From: Nanobdellati archaeon
Lineage (GTDB): Archaea > EX4484-52 > JAADEF01
DNA length: 10,195 bases
Direction of reading: 5' to 3'
Assembly (NCBI GenBank): GCA_015520895.1
Contig: WAPH01000036.1
Location: 1-10,195, forward strand
Shown: in pieces, positions 4,370 through 10,195 of the stretch
Layout of the letters: each line of letters starts with the position of its first letter
How positions within the stretch are numbered: position 1 is the stretch's first letter
Position numbers and translations under genes: made by a program
Notes under the pieces: model-generated
Seen by the model: only the letters and a program-made list of their open reading frames with translations
Databases searched by the model: none
Told to the model about the DNA's origin: nothing

Positions 4370-4946
4370 TCCGTGGATTGTTGTAGGCGTAATATATGGG
4401 TTGCTGTTGAGTTTAGCAGGATTGTATTATTTATATAAAGATAAGATACAGCCTTGGATTAAGAGCAAGAAAGGGTATATTAGAGTATATAAGCTTATGC
4501 CTAACGGCAGGATAAGGAAGTTTTATGCTAAACCCGAGTTCGTGGAAGACGAAGGATACGTTATTAAGGATACGGGAAACACATTTATAGATTTACCCTC
4601 TCATACTTTTTATGAAGGAAACATTAAATGCGTTCTTTATGATGAGGAGGGTAATCAGGTAAGCATTAAAGAGATGAACAAAATTATGCCTCCTTTAGCT
4701 CCAGAGATGTTAGATGCGATAACTGAAAGAGTGTGGAACACAGCGAAGATAGCAGCATTTAAGAAAGCTGACAGATTAGAAATGTTATTGTGGGCGGTTA
4801 TCATAGCAGCAGGAATAGCTATGATTGCATCAGCTGTTACAGCGTTTAAAGTATCGGATGTTTATAATCAGATTCTCTTAATCAAGTCTCAGATTGGAAG
4901 TATTAAAGCTATTACTCAAGCGGCATCACAAATGACTCCTGCTTAG
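4359..4946 (+). CDS. Double-anchored membrane protein with central domain
   Basis: A 195-residue protein with an N-terminal transmembrane helix (about 6-26), a soluble domain of about 110 residues (about 38-135) that begins with a beta-rich stretch (GYIRVYKLMPNGRIRKFYAK, then VIKDTGNTFIDL and IKCVLYDEEGN) and continues into helices, a second transmembrane helix (about 142-163), and a C-terminal amphipathic tail of about 30 residues. The beta stretch would suit a small barrel or sandwich. ATG 4359 is preferred to GTG 4347 because GAGGTGA at 4344-4350 is its ribosome binding site. It sits between helical protein genes upstream of the ATPase, so a virion-membrane or assembly-site role is plausible. 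I do not recognise the family with certainty. Confidence 0.65.
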   Translation: MATNPWIVVGVIYGLLLSLAGLYYLYKDKIQPWIKSKKGYIRVYKLMPNGRIRKFYAKPEFVEDEGYVIKDTGNTFIDLPSHTFYEGNIKCVLYDEEGNQVSIKEMNKIMPPLAPEMLDAITERVWNTAKIAAFKKADRLEMLLWAVIIAAGIAMIASAVTAFKVSDVYNQILLIKSQIGSIKAITQAASQMTPA

Positions 4947-4959
4947 ACAGGTGGTAGCA

Positions 4960-5124
4960 ATGGTAAATAAAAAGAAAAGAAAAAAGAAAAAAACATATAT
5001 AGGAGAGTATAAGCTTGTATTAAAGGACAACAGCATCAATTTAAGAATATTCGAGGCAGTAGATAACGATTTAAGCAGGCTGGAAAGGAAGCTGAAGGAG
5101 TATTTAAGATTAAAGTTTAAGTGA
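4960..5124 (+). CDS. 54-residue Lys-tailed basic protein
   Basis: A short gene with a Lys/Arg-rich N-terminus (nine of residues 2-11 basic), then a beta-like segment (about 13-32: YIGEYKLVLKDNSINLRIF) and an amphipathic C-terminal helix (about 33-54). The poly-basic tail is encoded by an A-rich purine tract. ATG 4960 has CAGGTGG at 4949-4955, similar to the neighbours' leaders. The stop TGA at 5122-5124 overlaps the region of the next start. Its charge suggests nucleic-acid or lipid-headgroup binding, for example packing DNA in the virion, as small basic proteins do in other archaeal viruses; that is inference. No known family. Confidence 0.65.
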   Translation: MVNKKKRKKKKTYIGEYKLVLKDNSINLRIFEAVDNDLSRLERKLKEYLRLKFK

Positions 5125-5129
5125 TGTCT

Positions 5130-5576
5130 ATGAGAATCTCTGCAAAACAAACAGCAAAGAGTGCTAAAGAGTATCAGTTTTACAGCGAGTTTAATCCAAC
5201 GGCTTTCGAATTGGCGAGAGTCAACGAAATTGTAAATAAGATATTGTATTATCAGGAACTATGCTTTAACATAGCTAATGTAAATGCGAAGCATCTTCTT
5301 AATTGGTTGGCAGCTCTAAGGAGCTTGTATTCTATCATTAAACCATTATTAGTTGATAGTATAAAAGTGGAGAAGGACAAAACATTTAAAGAGGTCAAGA
5401 TGAGAATATTAGATACGACGACTTATGAGAGTATTAATAAAATAAACTCTCTTGTTGATTATATGATTAATTTAACTGATGATTTGTTCTATTTAAGACA
5501 AGTAGTAGGATTAGGATTATACGCATCTGAGGAAAAAGAATTAGCTGAGAAAGACTTAAGGGAGCGGTTGTTATGA
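5130..5576 (+). CDS. All-helical protein preceding the ATPase
   Basis: Unrecognised 148-residue protein, predicted to be almost entirely helical with Leu/Ile/Tyr-rich helices (about 25-45, 50-75, 95-125) and a charged C-terminus (EEKELAEKDLRERLL). No true transmembrane helix, though the segment around LLNWLAALRSLYSIIKPLL is strongly hydrophobic. Three starts compete: GTG 5121, ATG 5124 (overlapping the previous stop as TGATG) and ATG 5130. I chose 5130 because AGTGAT at 5120-5125 then gives the same ribosome-binding layout as elsewhere in the window. The stop overlaps the ATPase start (ATGA at 5573-5576), so the two proteins may be made together and could be partners. Function unknown. Confidence 0.6.
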   Translation: MRISAKQTAKSAKEYQFYSEFNPTAFELARVNEIVNKILYYQELCFNIANVNAKHLLNWLAALRSLYSIIKPLLVDSIKVEKDKTFKEVKMRILDTTTYESINKINSLVDYMINLTDDLFYLRQVVGLGLYASEEKELAEKDLRERLL

Positions 5577-6505
5577 TTCTTAAAAAAGTTAAACCAATAA
5601 GGCTAAAATTAGATGATTTAAAATATGCCTGGGATGTAAGAGTAAACATAAATAAAGATGCTCATATAGCTTTATCTGGTGATGAAGGGGAAGGTAAAAG
5701 TACTTTAGCTTTACAGATTTTAAGGGCTTATAAAGTAGATAAAAATTTGTGGGTTAATGTTGTTTATACGGATAATCCTGATGAGTTCTTCGATAAATAC
5801 GAGCAATTGGAAGAGAAGCAGCCGATGGTTTTAGATGAAGCTCTTGGATTGATAAATAGAATGAAATGGTATGATCAAAGCGTTCAGGAATTGGTTCAGA
5901 AATTTAGGGAAGGAGTAAGAAAGGAGAAGAATCCTATCTTTATCTATAATGTGCAGTTGTTTAGGGATTTACACAATTATTGGAGAAACCACAGAATAAG
6001 GTATTGGATTGAGTTAATGCCAAGAGAATGGTTTAAAGGGAATGTCAATTGGGGGTTCGTGCTTAAGAGGCAAAGAGTTCCATTTATCACTGGAAAACGT
6101 GATGCCTGGCTTTTAGATGAGGTCGAGAAAGAATGGATTAAGAAGATGCAGAAAGGTGAGATTCTTGGTAAAGATTATATGAACATGTTAAGAGCGCATC
6201 CTTTCTATGTAGGAGAGTTTAAGTTTAAAGAAGTACCGCCAACATTGTATAAGCGTTATCTTAAAAGGAGAGAGGAAGCAATTGAGGAGTATAAGAAAAA
6301 GGTTGTGGATAAAAATATAACGGAGACAAAGAAGCAGTTAGAGTTAGCGATAAAGCTTGGTAAGCTGTTGCATCTACTTAATAAAGGTGTGATGAAGGAG
6401 AAATATTCTATAACGGAGTTGGCACAGATGCTTAAGATTAATCCTCAAACTGCCAGCAAGTACATAAAGTATTATTACGCCTATTCTGAGATTGAGGATA
6501 TGTAG
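5573..6505 (+). CDS. P-loop ATPase with C-terminal HTH, probable DNA packaging or assembly motor
   Basis: A 310-residue ATPase. Walker A is G36-DEGEGK42-S-T44 and Walker B is the hydrophobic strand MVLDEA with D88 and E89, only about 45 residues later. A strand IFIYN followed by a polar residue near 122-128 fits sensor 1. The compact spacing recalls Zot-like or other small assembly/packaging ATPases of filamentous and spindle-shaped viruses, rather than replication helicases, but the exact family is not settled. The C-terminus (about 268-305) carries an HTH: YSITELAQMLKINPQTASKYIKYYY, resembling a wHTH recognition region. So DNA-binding and motor functions may be joined. ATG 5573 overlaps the upstream stop; GGGAG lies about 8 nt before it. 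It is the most conserved-looking gene of the right block and a good marker for homologue searches. Confidence 0.8.
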   Translation: MILKKVKPIRLKLDDLKYAWDVRVNINKDAHIALSGDEGEGKSTLALQILRAYKVDKNLWVNVVYTDNPDEFFDKYEQLEEKQPMVLDEALGLINRMKWYDQSVQELVQKFREGVRKEKNPIFIYNVQLFRDLHNYWRNHRIRYWIELMPREWFKGNVNWGFVLKRQRVPFITGKRDAWLLDEVEKEWIKKMQKGEILGKDYMNMLRAHPFYVGEFKFKEVPPTLYKRYLKRREEAIEEYKKKVVDKNITETKKQLELAIKLGKLLHLLNKGVMKEKYSITELAQMLKINPQTASKYIKYYYAYSEIEDM

Positions 6506-6511
6506 CTCATA

Positions 6512-6518
6512 TTTAAAA
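6512..6518 (+). promoter_or_regulatory. TATA box for a leaderless transcript of the 931-residue gene
   Basis: TTTAAAA is centred at 6515, just after the ATPase stop. Transcription about 25-26 bp downstream would begin at or next to ATG 6540, and there is no ribosome binding site close to that ATG (nearest AGTGA is 18 nt away). This fits a leaderless archaeal mRNA, unlike every other gene here. Confidence 0.55.
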
Positions 6519-6539
6519 GTGAAAAACCATAAATTAATT

Positions 6540-9335
6540 ATGCCTGCAGATGTTAGTACGGAGCAGTTAGTAGAGAAGGTTCAGGGAGTTTCTGTTTATA
6601 CTCGTCAGGAAAGGGAAGAATGGATTAATAAGATAAGAGCAGGAGACAAGCAAGCAATAGAAGCTGCTAAAAAATTAATGCGTGGCAAGTCTCCTTCTGA
6701 AAAGGAAATAGGTATCACCGATTATGATGTTTACGGTAGAGTTATTAGCAGACCGAGCAAAGTTACGATTACAAAACCTAAGGTGGAAAAAGGAGCAGTT
6801 AGGAAAGAGGAATACGAGCAACCAAAAGCAGTTATTGAGAAGAAAGGACCACAGGAATTAAGGGACCTGCAGGAACTGCAACGTGAGGCTCACAGACTTA
6901 CTGAAAAGCGAAGGCAGGAGATTCTTAAACAAATATCTGAGTATGAAAAGAATGTTTCCGAAGCAAGAAAATTTCTACAACTATATGATAATCCTGAGAC
7001 CATTAATAGAATCAAGCAGTTATCGGTTTTAACACGTAAAGAACGTGAGGACTTCATTAAAGCAATAGAGGAAGCGAGGGCGTTTGTTAAAGGTTATGAA
7101 AAGAATAAAGCTGAGTTGGAGCGATATAAGAATCCTGAATCACGAATGTATAAGCAATATGAGAAGTTTCTTTATGCTAAGATGTTGCAGAATTATGAGG
7201 CTGCTAAAGAGGTTCAAAAGAAGAAAGAGATTGAGAATATTCTTAAAGGTGGTGGGTTAAAAGCGTTTAGCTTAATATGGAGTTCTGGCGTGTATAGTAA
7301 AAGCGATCCGTTTAACCTTAAATCACTCTATTATATTGGAGCGAGTAAACTCGGTAAAATGAAACGAGAAGAAGCGTTTAATAAAATTGTTGAACTAAAA
7401 TATTCTACTATTAAAGAAACAAAGAAAGCACAACAAGAAGGTATATTAGGGCATGCTAAACAATTCGCTACAGCACCTTTAATGCAACAAGCATATGTTT
7501 TAATAGGGTCTTATGCTTTGGGTGCAGGTTCAAGAATATTAGCAGAGGCAGCTCCTAAGGTTGTGCCTAAAGCTCACAGGATTCTTACAGGAGGATTATT
7601 AACCTTTGCAGGAATAGACATAGGTAAAGAAATATATAAAAAGGATTATCCATCTGCATTTGCTAAAGCAGGTGAGTTTGTTCTTGCCACTCCTTTGGCA
7701 GTTGCAGGATTTAAAGCTGGTTTTGGAACGGCTCCCATAAAACCTTCGAGTGTTAAAGTAGAAGGAAAGATTAGTAGCGTAACTACGAAACAACCTGAAG
7801 CTAATGTTTACGATATAACAGGTACTGTCAGAACCAAATATAAGATAACATACGGAAAGATAGAAGGTCAGCAAATTACAAAAGAAGGCACTATTAAAAA
7901 TGTCTTTTATTCTGAAGCAAAACCCTCGTATAAGAATGTTGTTGATATTAAGACCTATTATACAAGAACTGGACTTCCTGAGGACATACAATACACGCAT
8001 AGTACTAAAACAATACTTGGTGAAAGATTCGGTAAATCTACAAGATATAATCCAACAGAATATATTGTTGGAGAGGAGAAATTTAGAGGTTTAAAAGCAG
8101 TAGGAGACTACAAATATCATAAAGACTTCGGAACCTTAGAAATCTACAAGGTGTCTCCCAAATCTGGTTTATCTTACGGATATAGAAAGAGTGACATAAG
8201 TAATGTTATATATTCAACAGAGAAGGAAGGCAAGATATTAAGCGAAGGTTTTGTCAGGCTTAAAGAAGGTAAAGAAGTTAAGGGTTCGTTTAGGATCATA
8301 GATACCTTCTTTAAAGAACCTCCTAAAACCGAAGGTATGAAATCCATAGTTAAATCTCATCAGAGGATTAAGTTTAATTTAATAGAGACTCTTAAGTCCA
8401 TATACGGTAAGACCGATAAACCCGAAATTAAATTACCAAAACCCTCAGAGCCAAAAACCAAAGCTCCAACCACTACAACAAAGGAAGAGGTTCCAGCACG
8501 TTTAGATATTAAGGAATTTGCAAGTATCACTAAAGCACAAAAAGAAGCTATAGCAGATATAGAATACCAGTATGTAATGTCTAATATAGTTCCTGGACAG
8601 CAACCTAAAGCTCCATTTATGGGAGTTATTACAACACCTGAGAGAAAAACACCAAGTCTTAAAAGAACAGAAGATATGAAAAGACCGACAGAAATTGATA
8701 AATCAATATCTGAATTGAGAGATAAAAGCAAATTCGATATTTCAAAAGGACTGAAATTTGCCAGCATATACAAATCTGCATTAAAGAGATCATCTGAAAC
8801 CAGAGAGAAAGAAAAGGAAAAAGTAACTCCAATTCCTGAAGTTGCTCTATCACCACCAATACCTGTTAGGATTGTTAGACCTAAGGACATAGTAACGCCT
8901 AAGATTAGGCCAAAAGAGAGAGTGAATGTTAGAGAGGAGGAAGTTTTAGAGCCTAAACCTCCAAGATTTGCTCCAAGAATTCCAGTTCCCGATAGGTTTA
9001 GGGTTGGTGTTCCGTTCTTCGATTTGGGATTGAAGATAGACATATCTGAGAAAAAACCAGCAAAAGCTAAACCTATTGGATTCGAAATATTCGGCAAAGC
9101 AGGCAATAAGTTCATTAAGGTTAAAGATATATTTGCAACCGAGAAAGAAGCGAAGAAATATGCTAAGATGAGAGGAATAAAGCTAATTGATGTTAAACCT
9201 ATTAGAATGAAACCAACTATAAAATTAATAGATAAACCTAAGAAGCCAAAAGCCAAAGGATTATTGGGTGATTTATTTGGCAAGAAGAAGAAAAAGAAGG
9301 GCAAGAAGAAAAAGAAGTTTATTTTCAGGATTTAA
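6540..9335 (+). CDS. Large multidomain structural-type protein
   Basis: A 931-residue protein of unknown family. Residues 1-80 and 100-235 are charged helices with coiled-coil character. A duplicated motif, SVYTRQEREEWINKI (18-32) and SVLTRKEREDFIKAI (162-176), is shared by both. Residues about 309-397 are Ala/Gly-rich and hydrophobic, possibly membrane-inserting helices. Residues about 405-590 are Tyr/Gly/Lys-rich and beta-like. About 630-820 is a Pro/Lys/Thr-rich low-complexity linker. A compact alpha/beta domain (about 846-890: GFEIFGKAGNKFIKVKDIFAT, then KEAKKYAKMRG) precedes a poly-Lys tail. The layout suggests a virion internal or tail-type protein, or a genome-ejection component. ATG 6540 is chosen over TTG 6492 and GTG 6519 because of the promoter spacing. 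Its 3' end overlaps the next gene. Confidence 0.7.
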   Translation: MPADVSTEQLVEKVQGVSVYTRQEREEWINKIRAGDKQAIEAAKKLMRGKSPSEKEIGITDYDVYGRVISRPSKVTITKPKVEKGAVRKEEYEQPKAVIEKKGPQELRDLQELQREAHRLTEKRRQEILKQISEYEKNVSEARKFLQLYDNPETINRIKQLSVLTRKEREDFIKAIEEARAFVKGYEKNKAELERYKNPESRMYKQYEKFLYAKMLQNYEAAKEVQKKKEIENILKGGGLKAFSLIWSSGVYSKSDPFNLKSLYYIGASKLGKMKREEAFNKIVELKYSTIKETKKAQQEGILGHAKQFATAPLMQQAYVLIGSYALGAGSRILAEAAPKVVPKAHRILTGGLLTFAGIDIGKEIYKKDYPSAFAKAGEFVLATPLAVAGFKAGFGTAPIKPSSVKVEGKISSVTTKQPEANVYDITGTVRTKYKITYGKIEGQQITKEGTIKNVFYSEAKPSYKNVVDIKTYYTRTGLPEDIQYTHSTKTILGERFGKSTRYNPTEYIVGEEKFRGLKAVGDYKYHKDFGTLEIYKVSPKSGLSYGYRKSDISNVIYSTEKEGKILSEGFVRLKEGKEVKGSFRIIDTFFKEPPKTEGMKSIVKSHQRIKFNLIETLKSIYGKTDKPEIKLPKPSEPKTKAPTTTTKEEVPARLDIKEFASITKAQKEAIADIEYQYVMSNIVPGQQPKAPFMGVITTPERKTPSLKRTEDMKRPTEIDKSISELRDKSKFDISKGLKFASIYKSALKRSSETREKEKEKVTPIPEVALSPPIPVRIVRPKDIVTPKIRPKERVNVREEEVLEPKPPRFAPRIPVPDRFRVGVPFFDLGLKIDISEKKPAKAKPIGFEIFGKAGNKFIKVKDIFATEKEAKKYAKMRGIKLIDVKPIRMKPTIKLIDKPKKPKAKGLLGDLFGKKKKKKGKKKKKFIFRI
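9267..9272 (+). promoter_or_regulatory. GGTGAT site inside the 931-residue gene deciding TTG 9277
   Basis: GGTGAT, the window's standard ribosome binding site, lies 4 nt before TTG 9277. The alternative GTG 9268 overlaps this site and lacks its own. The TTG start is therefore favoured. Confidence 0.55.
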
Positions 9336-9564
9336 GAGGAAAATTAAGAGAAAATTCGTAAGAAGAAGTAAAGGACAAGCATTATTTTTTTGGGCTTCGG
9401 TGGTATTTGCTATAATTGTTTTAGCATTTGCAAGCCCGTTCATGAAAAGTGTAAGTGAGTATATTGTTGGTAGTTTCTCAGACCCTGTTGTTAAAGTCAT
9501 AATCTACCTCATCGTTCCTTCATTCATATTATTGTACTTTTACTTCGTGTTTTTAGAAAGGTGA
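9277..9564 (+). CDS. Arg/Lys-tailed two-helix membrane protein
   Basis: A 95-residue protein whose first 30 residues are mostly Arg/Lys, followed by two hydrophobic helices (about 36-55 and 70-92) joined by a turn with Pro and Ser (SPFMKSVSEYIVGSFSDP). It is the same helix-turn-helix hydrophobic hairpin as the capsid-like protein at 3349, with a cationic tail added. It could be a minor capsid paralogue whose tail contacts DNA; similarity is architectural only. The start overlaps the 931-residue gene by 59 nt in another frame; there the same purine tract encodes poly-Lys. TTG 9277 was chosen from the GGTGAT spacing; GTG 9268 is the alternative. The gene ends inside the leader of the next. Confidence 0.6.
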   Translation: MARRRKRRARRKRSLFSGFKRKIKRKFVRRSKGQALFFWASVVFAIIVLAFASPFMKSVSEYIVGSFSDPVVKVIIYLIVPSFILLYFYFVFLER

Positions 9565-9569
9565 TGCCG

Positions 9570-9755
9570 ATGGGAAAGAAAATAAAGGAGATGCATTTTA
9601 AAAGCAAGGAAGCATACAGGAAATGGTTAGCTTACGGTCATATTCACAAAGTATTTGAGGAAACTCCAGGACATGTTAAAGTTTATATTCGAGGTAAGAA
9701 GCACAAGGTTAAGCACGTGAGAAATAAAAGAAGAGCTGCATCACGAACCAAATAA
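9570..9755 (+). CDS. 61-residue basic conserved-type protein
   Basis: A small, strongly basic protein. Its core reads MHFKSKEAYRKWLAYGHIHK (8-27), followed by a beta-like PGHVKVYIRGKKHKVKH stretch and a Lys/Arg-rich tail. The KSKEAYRKWLAYGHIH and GHVKVYIRGKKHKVKH phrases remind me of small hypothetical proteins seen in phage and archaeal virus genomes, but I cannot name the family. His, Lys and aromatic content suit nucleic-acid binding. ATG 9570 is preferred over GTG 9561 and ATG 9564 because GGTGAT at 9560-9565 lies 4 nt before it. It overlaps the upstream gene only through its leader, so it is part of the same operon. Confidence 0.65.
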   Translation: MGKKIKEMHFKSKEAYRKWLAYGHIHKVFEETPGHVKVYIRGKKHKVKHVRNKRRAASRTK

Positions 9756-9769
9756 CTTAAAGTGATATA

Positions 9770-9862
9770 ATGCAATTATGTTACTTTTGCAACACTCAAT
9801 TGGAAGTGAAGAATGAGAAGAAGCTTTATTGTCCTCATTGCGATGTTTATTGGATCGTATAA
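9770..9862 (+). CDS. 30-residue zinc-ribbon miniprotein
   Basis: Thirty residues with two CxxC knuckles, C4/C7 and C21/C24, spaced as in a minimal zinc ribbon; the second, YCPHCDVYW, is a textbook ribbon knuckle. AGTGATAT lies about 4-6 nt before ATG 9770. It matches the length and Cys layout of the protein at 501, although the remaining residues differ, so the element carries two such miniproteins at its two sides. A role as a transcription or nucleic-acid-binding cofactor is the usual meaning of such folds, but no target is visible. It is followed 13 nt later by the DUF2341 gene and could be co-transcribed with it. Confidence 0.65.
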   Translation: MQLCYFCNTQLEVKNEKKLYCPHCDVYWIV

Positions 9863-9875
9863 ATGGTGAGTGAAA

Positions 9876-10195
9876 ATGAAAAAAATACTATATATTGTGT
9901 TTTTGATGGCCATACTAACCACAATATATAGTGGTGTATCTTATGCCTTATCAGGTTGGCAATATTACAGAGACATTACAATAGACAATACAGGAAATAG
10001 TAACACTTTAACAGATTACCAAGTTCTGGTAACAGTTGATACTGCAACGATAATTAGTGAAGGAAAAATAAATAACGATTGTTCGGATATTAGGTTTACA
10101 GAAAGTGATGGAACAACGGAGCTATCATATTGGATAGAGGATGGAACGTGTAATACCGCAACCACAAAGATATGGGTTAAAGTTCCTTCTATTCC
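9876..10195 (+). CDS. Secreted DUF2341-domain protein (5' part), possible adhesin
   Basis: The first 106 codons of a gene that runs off the right edge. Residues 1-25 are a signal peptide (KK, hydrophobic core, then SYA), so the product is exported. From W28 on, the sequence WQYYRDITIDNTGNS, TDYQVLVTVDT, CSDIRFTESDGTTELSYWIE and ATTKIWVKVPSI matches the DUF2341 pattern, a beta domain common in large secreted proteins of archaea, often beside lectin-like or repeat domains. Placed last in a structural gene block, it may be the virion attachment or host-surface protein; that is inference. GGTGAG at 9865-9870 is the ribosome binding site (5 nt spacing). Two cysteines (C69, C92) may form a disulfide. 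A 13-bp inverted repeat lies in the signal-peptide codons. Confidence 0.85.
   Translation, partial: MKKILYIVFLMAILTTIYSGVSYALSGWQYYRDITIDNTGNSNTLTDYQVLVTVDTATIISEGKINNDCSDIRFTESDGTTELSYWIEDGTCNTATTKIWVKVPSI
9887..9932 (+). repeat. Perfect 13-bp inverted repeat, 20-nt loop
   Basis: ACTATATATTGTG at 9887-9899 and CACAATATATAGT at 9920-9932 are exact reverse complements. They fall within the signal-peptide codons of the DUF2341 gene, close to its ribosome binding site, so the transcript could form a stem-loop or the site could bind a protein. Confidence 0.7.

Noticed and set aside
6492..6539. TTG start that would add 16 residues to the large protein.
   Set aside because: It overlaps the ATPase end, lacks a ribosome binding site, and covers the TATA box; the extra residues look unlike a protein N-terminus.
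7599..8000. A 133-codon open frame on the - strand.
   Set aside because: Shadow of the large + strand gene; Cys/Phe/Arg/Ser-rich composition with no domain signature and no neighbouring - strand genes.
8360..9304. A 314-codon open frame on the - strand opposite the 931-residue gene.
   Set aside because: It mirrors Lys/Glu/Pro-rich codons of the + strand gene, giving a Phe/Leu/Ser/Gly-rich product without a recognisable fold. It also has no promoter, and every supported gene is on the + strand.
1..10195. CRISPR arrays, tRNA or rRNA genes and insertion-sequence transposases.
   Set aside because: No regularly spaced repeats, cloverleaf-type sequence, rRNA-like stretch or transposase motif could be seen by eye; very short or diverged cases might be missed.

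Overview
The window is AT-rich and every credible gene lies on the + strand, packed with short gaps or stop/start overlaps. Starts are mostly preceded by GGTGA/GGTGAT-type ribosome binding sites, Arg is mostly AGA/AGG, and promoters look archaeal (TTTAAA-type TATA boxes). With a secreted DUF2341 protein at the right edge, this suggests a euryarchaeon, perhaps a Methanocaldococcus-like or Thermococcales-like thermophile; the host assignment is inference. No rRNA, tRNA or housekeeping gene is visible. The content fits an extrachromosomal or integrated mobile element, most probably a virus or provirus.

Left block (1-3138): a run of tiny genes encoding two-helix membrane proteins (49, 306, 1009, 1634), a 30-residue zinc ribbon (501), a Cys-containing small protein (613), a leucine-zipper-like coiled coil (827), two soluble unknowns (1254, 1857), a compact tyrosine recombinase with a full catalytic set (2131), a probable winged-helix protein (2729) and a 43-residue gene with a very strong ribosome binding site (3007). 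Several share nearly identical leaders of the form GGTGAYGCGYGA-ATG.

Centre (3139-3558): a regulatory region rich in dyad symmetry, then a single 59-residue gene with its own TATA box, perfect Shine-Dalgarno and a hairpin/T-tract terminator. Its product is two hydrophobic helices joined by a Ser/Thr-rich turn, the architecture of major capsid proteins of archaeal spindle-shaped viruses (fusellovirus VP1 type).

Right block (3574-10195): a probable morphogenesis module: a three-helix membrane protein, a soluble helical protein, a two-TM protein with a middle domain, a Lys-tailed 54-residue protein, a helical protein, a P-loop ATPase with a C-terminal HTH (5573), a 931-residue multidomain protein with its own, apparently leaderless, promoter (6540), an Arg-tailed two-helix membrane protein overlapping its 3' end, a 61-residue basic protein, a second 30-residue zinc ribbon, and the start of a secreted DUF2341 protein that may be an adhesin or spike and runs off the window.

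Working model (inference): the recombinase and small regulators form an integration/control region; the isolated capsid gene is transcribed separately at a high level; the ATPase, basic proteins and large protein package the genome and build the virion; the DUF2341 protein contacts the host surface. No replication protein is present in this window.
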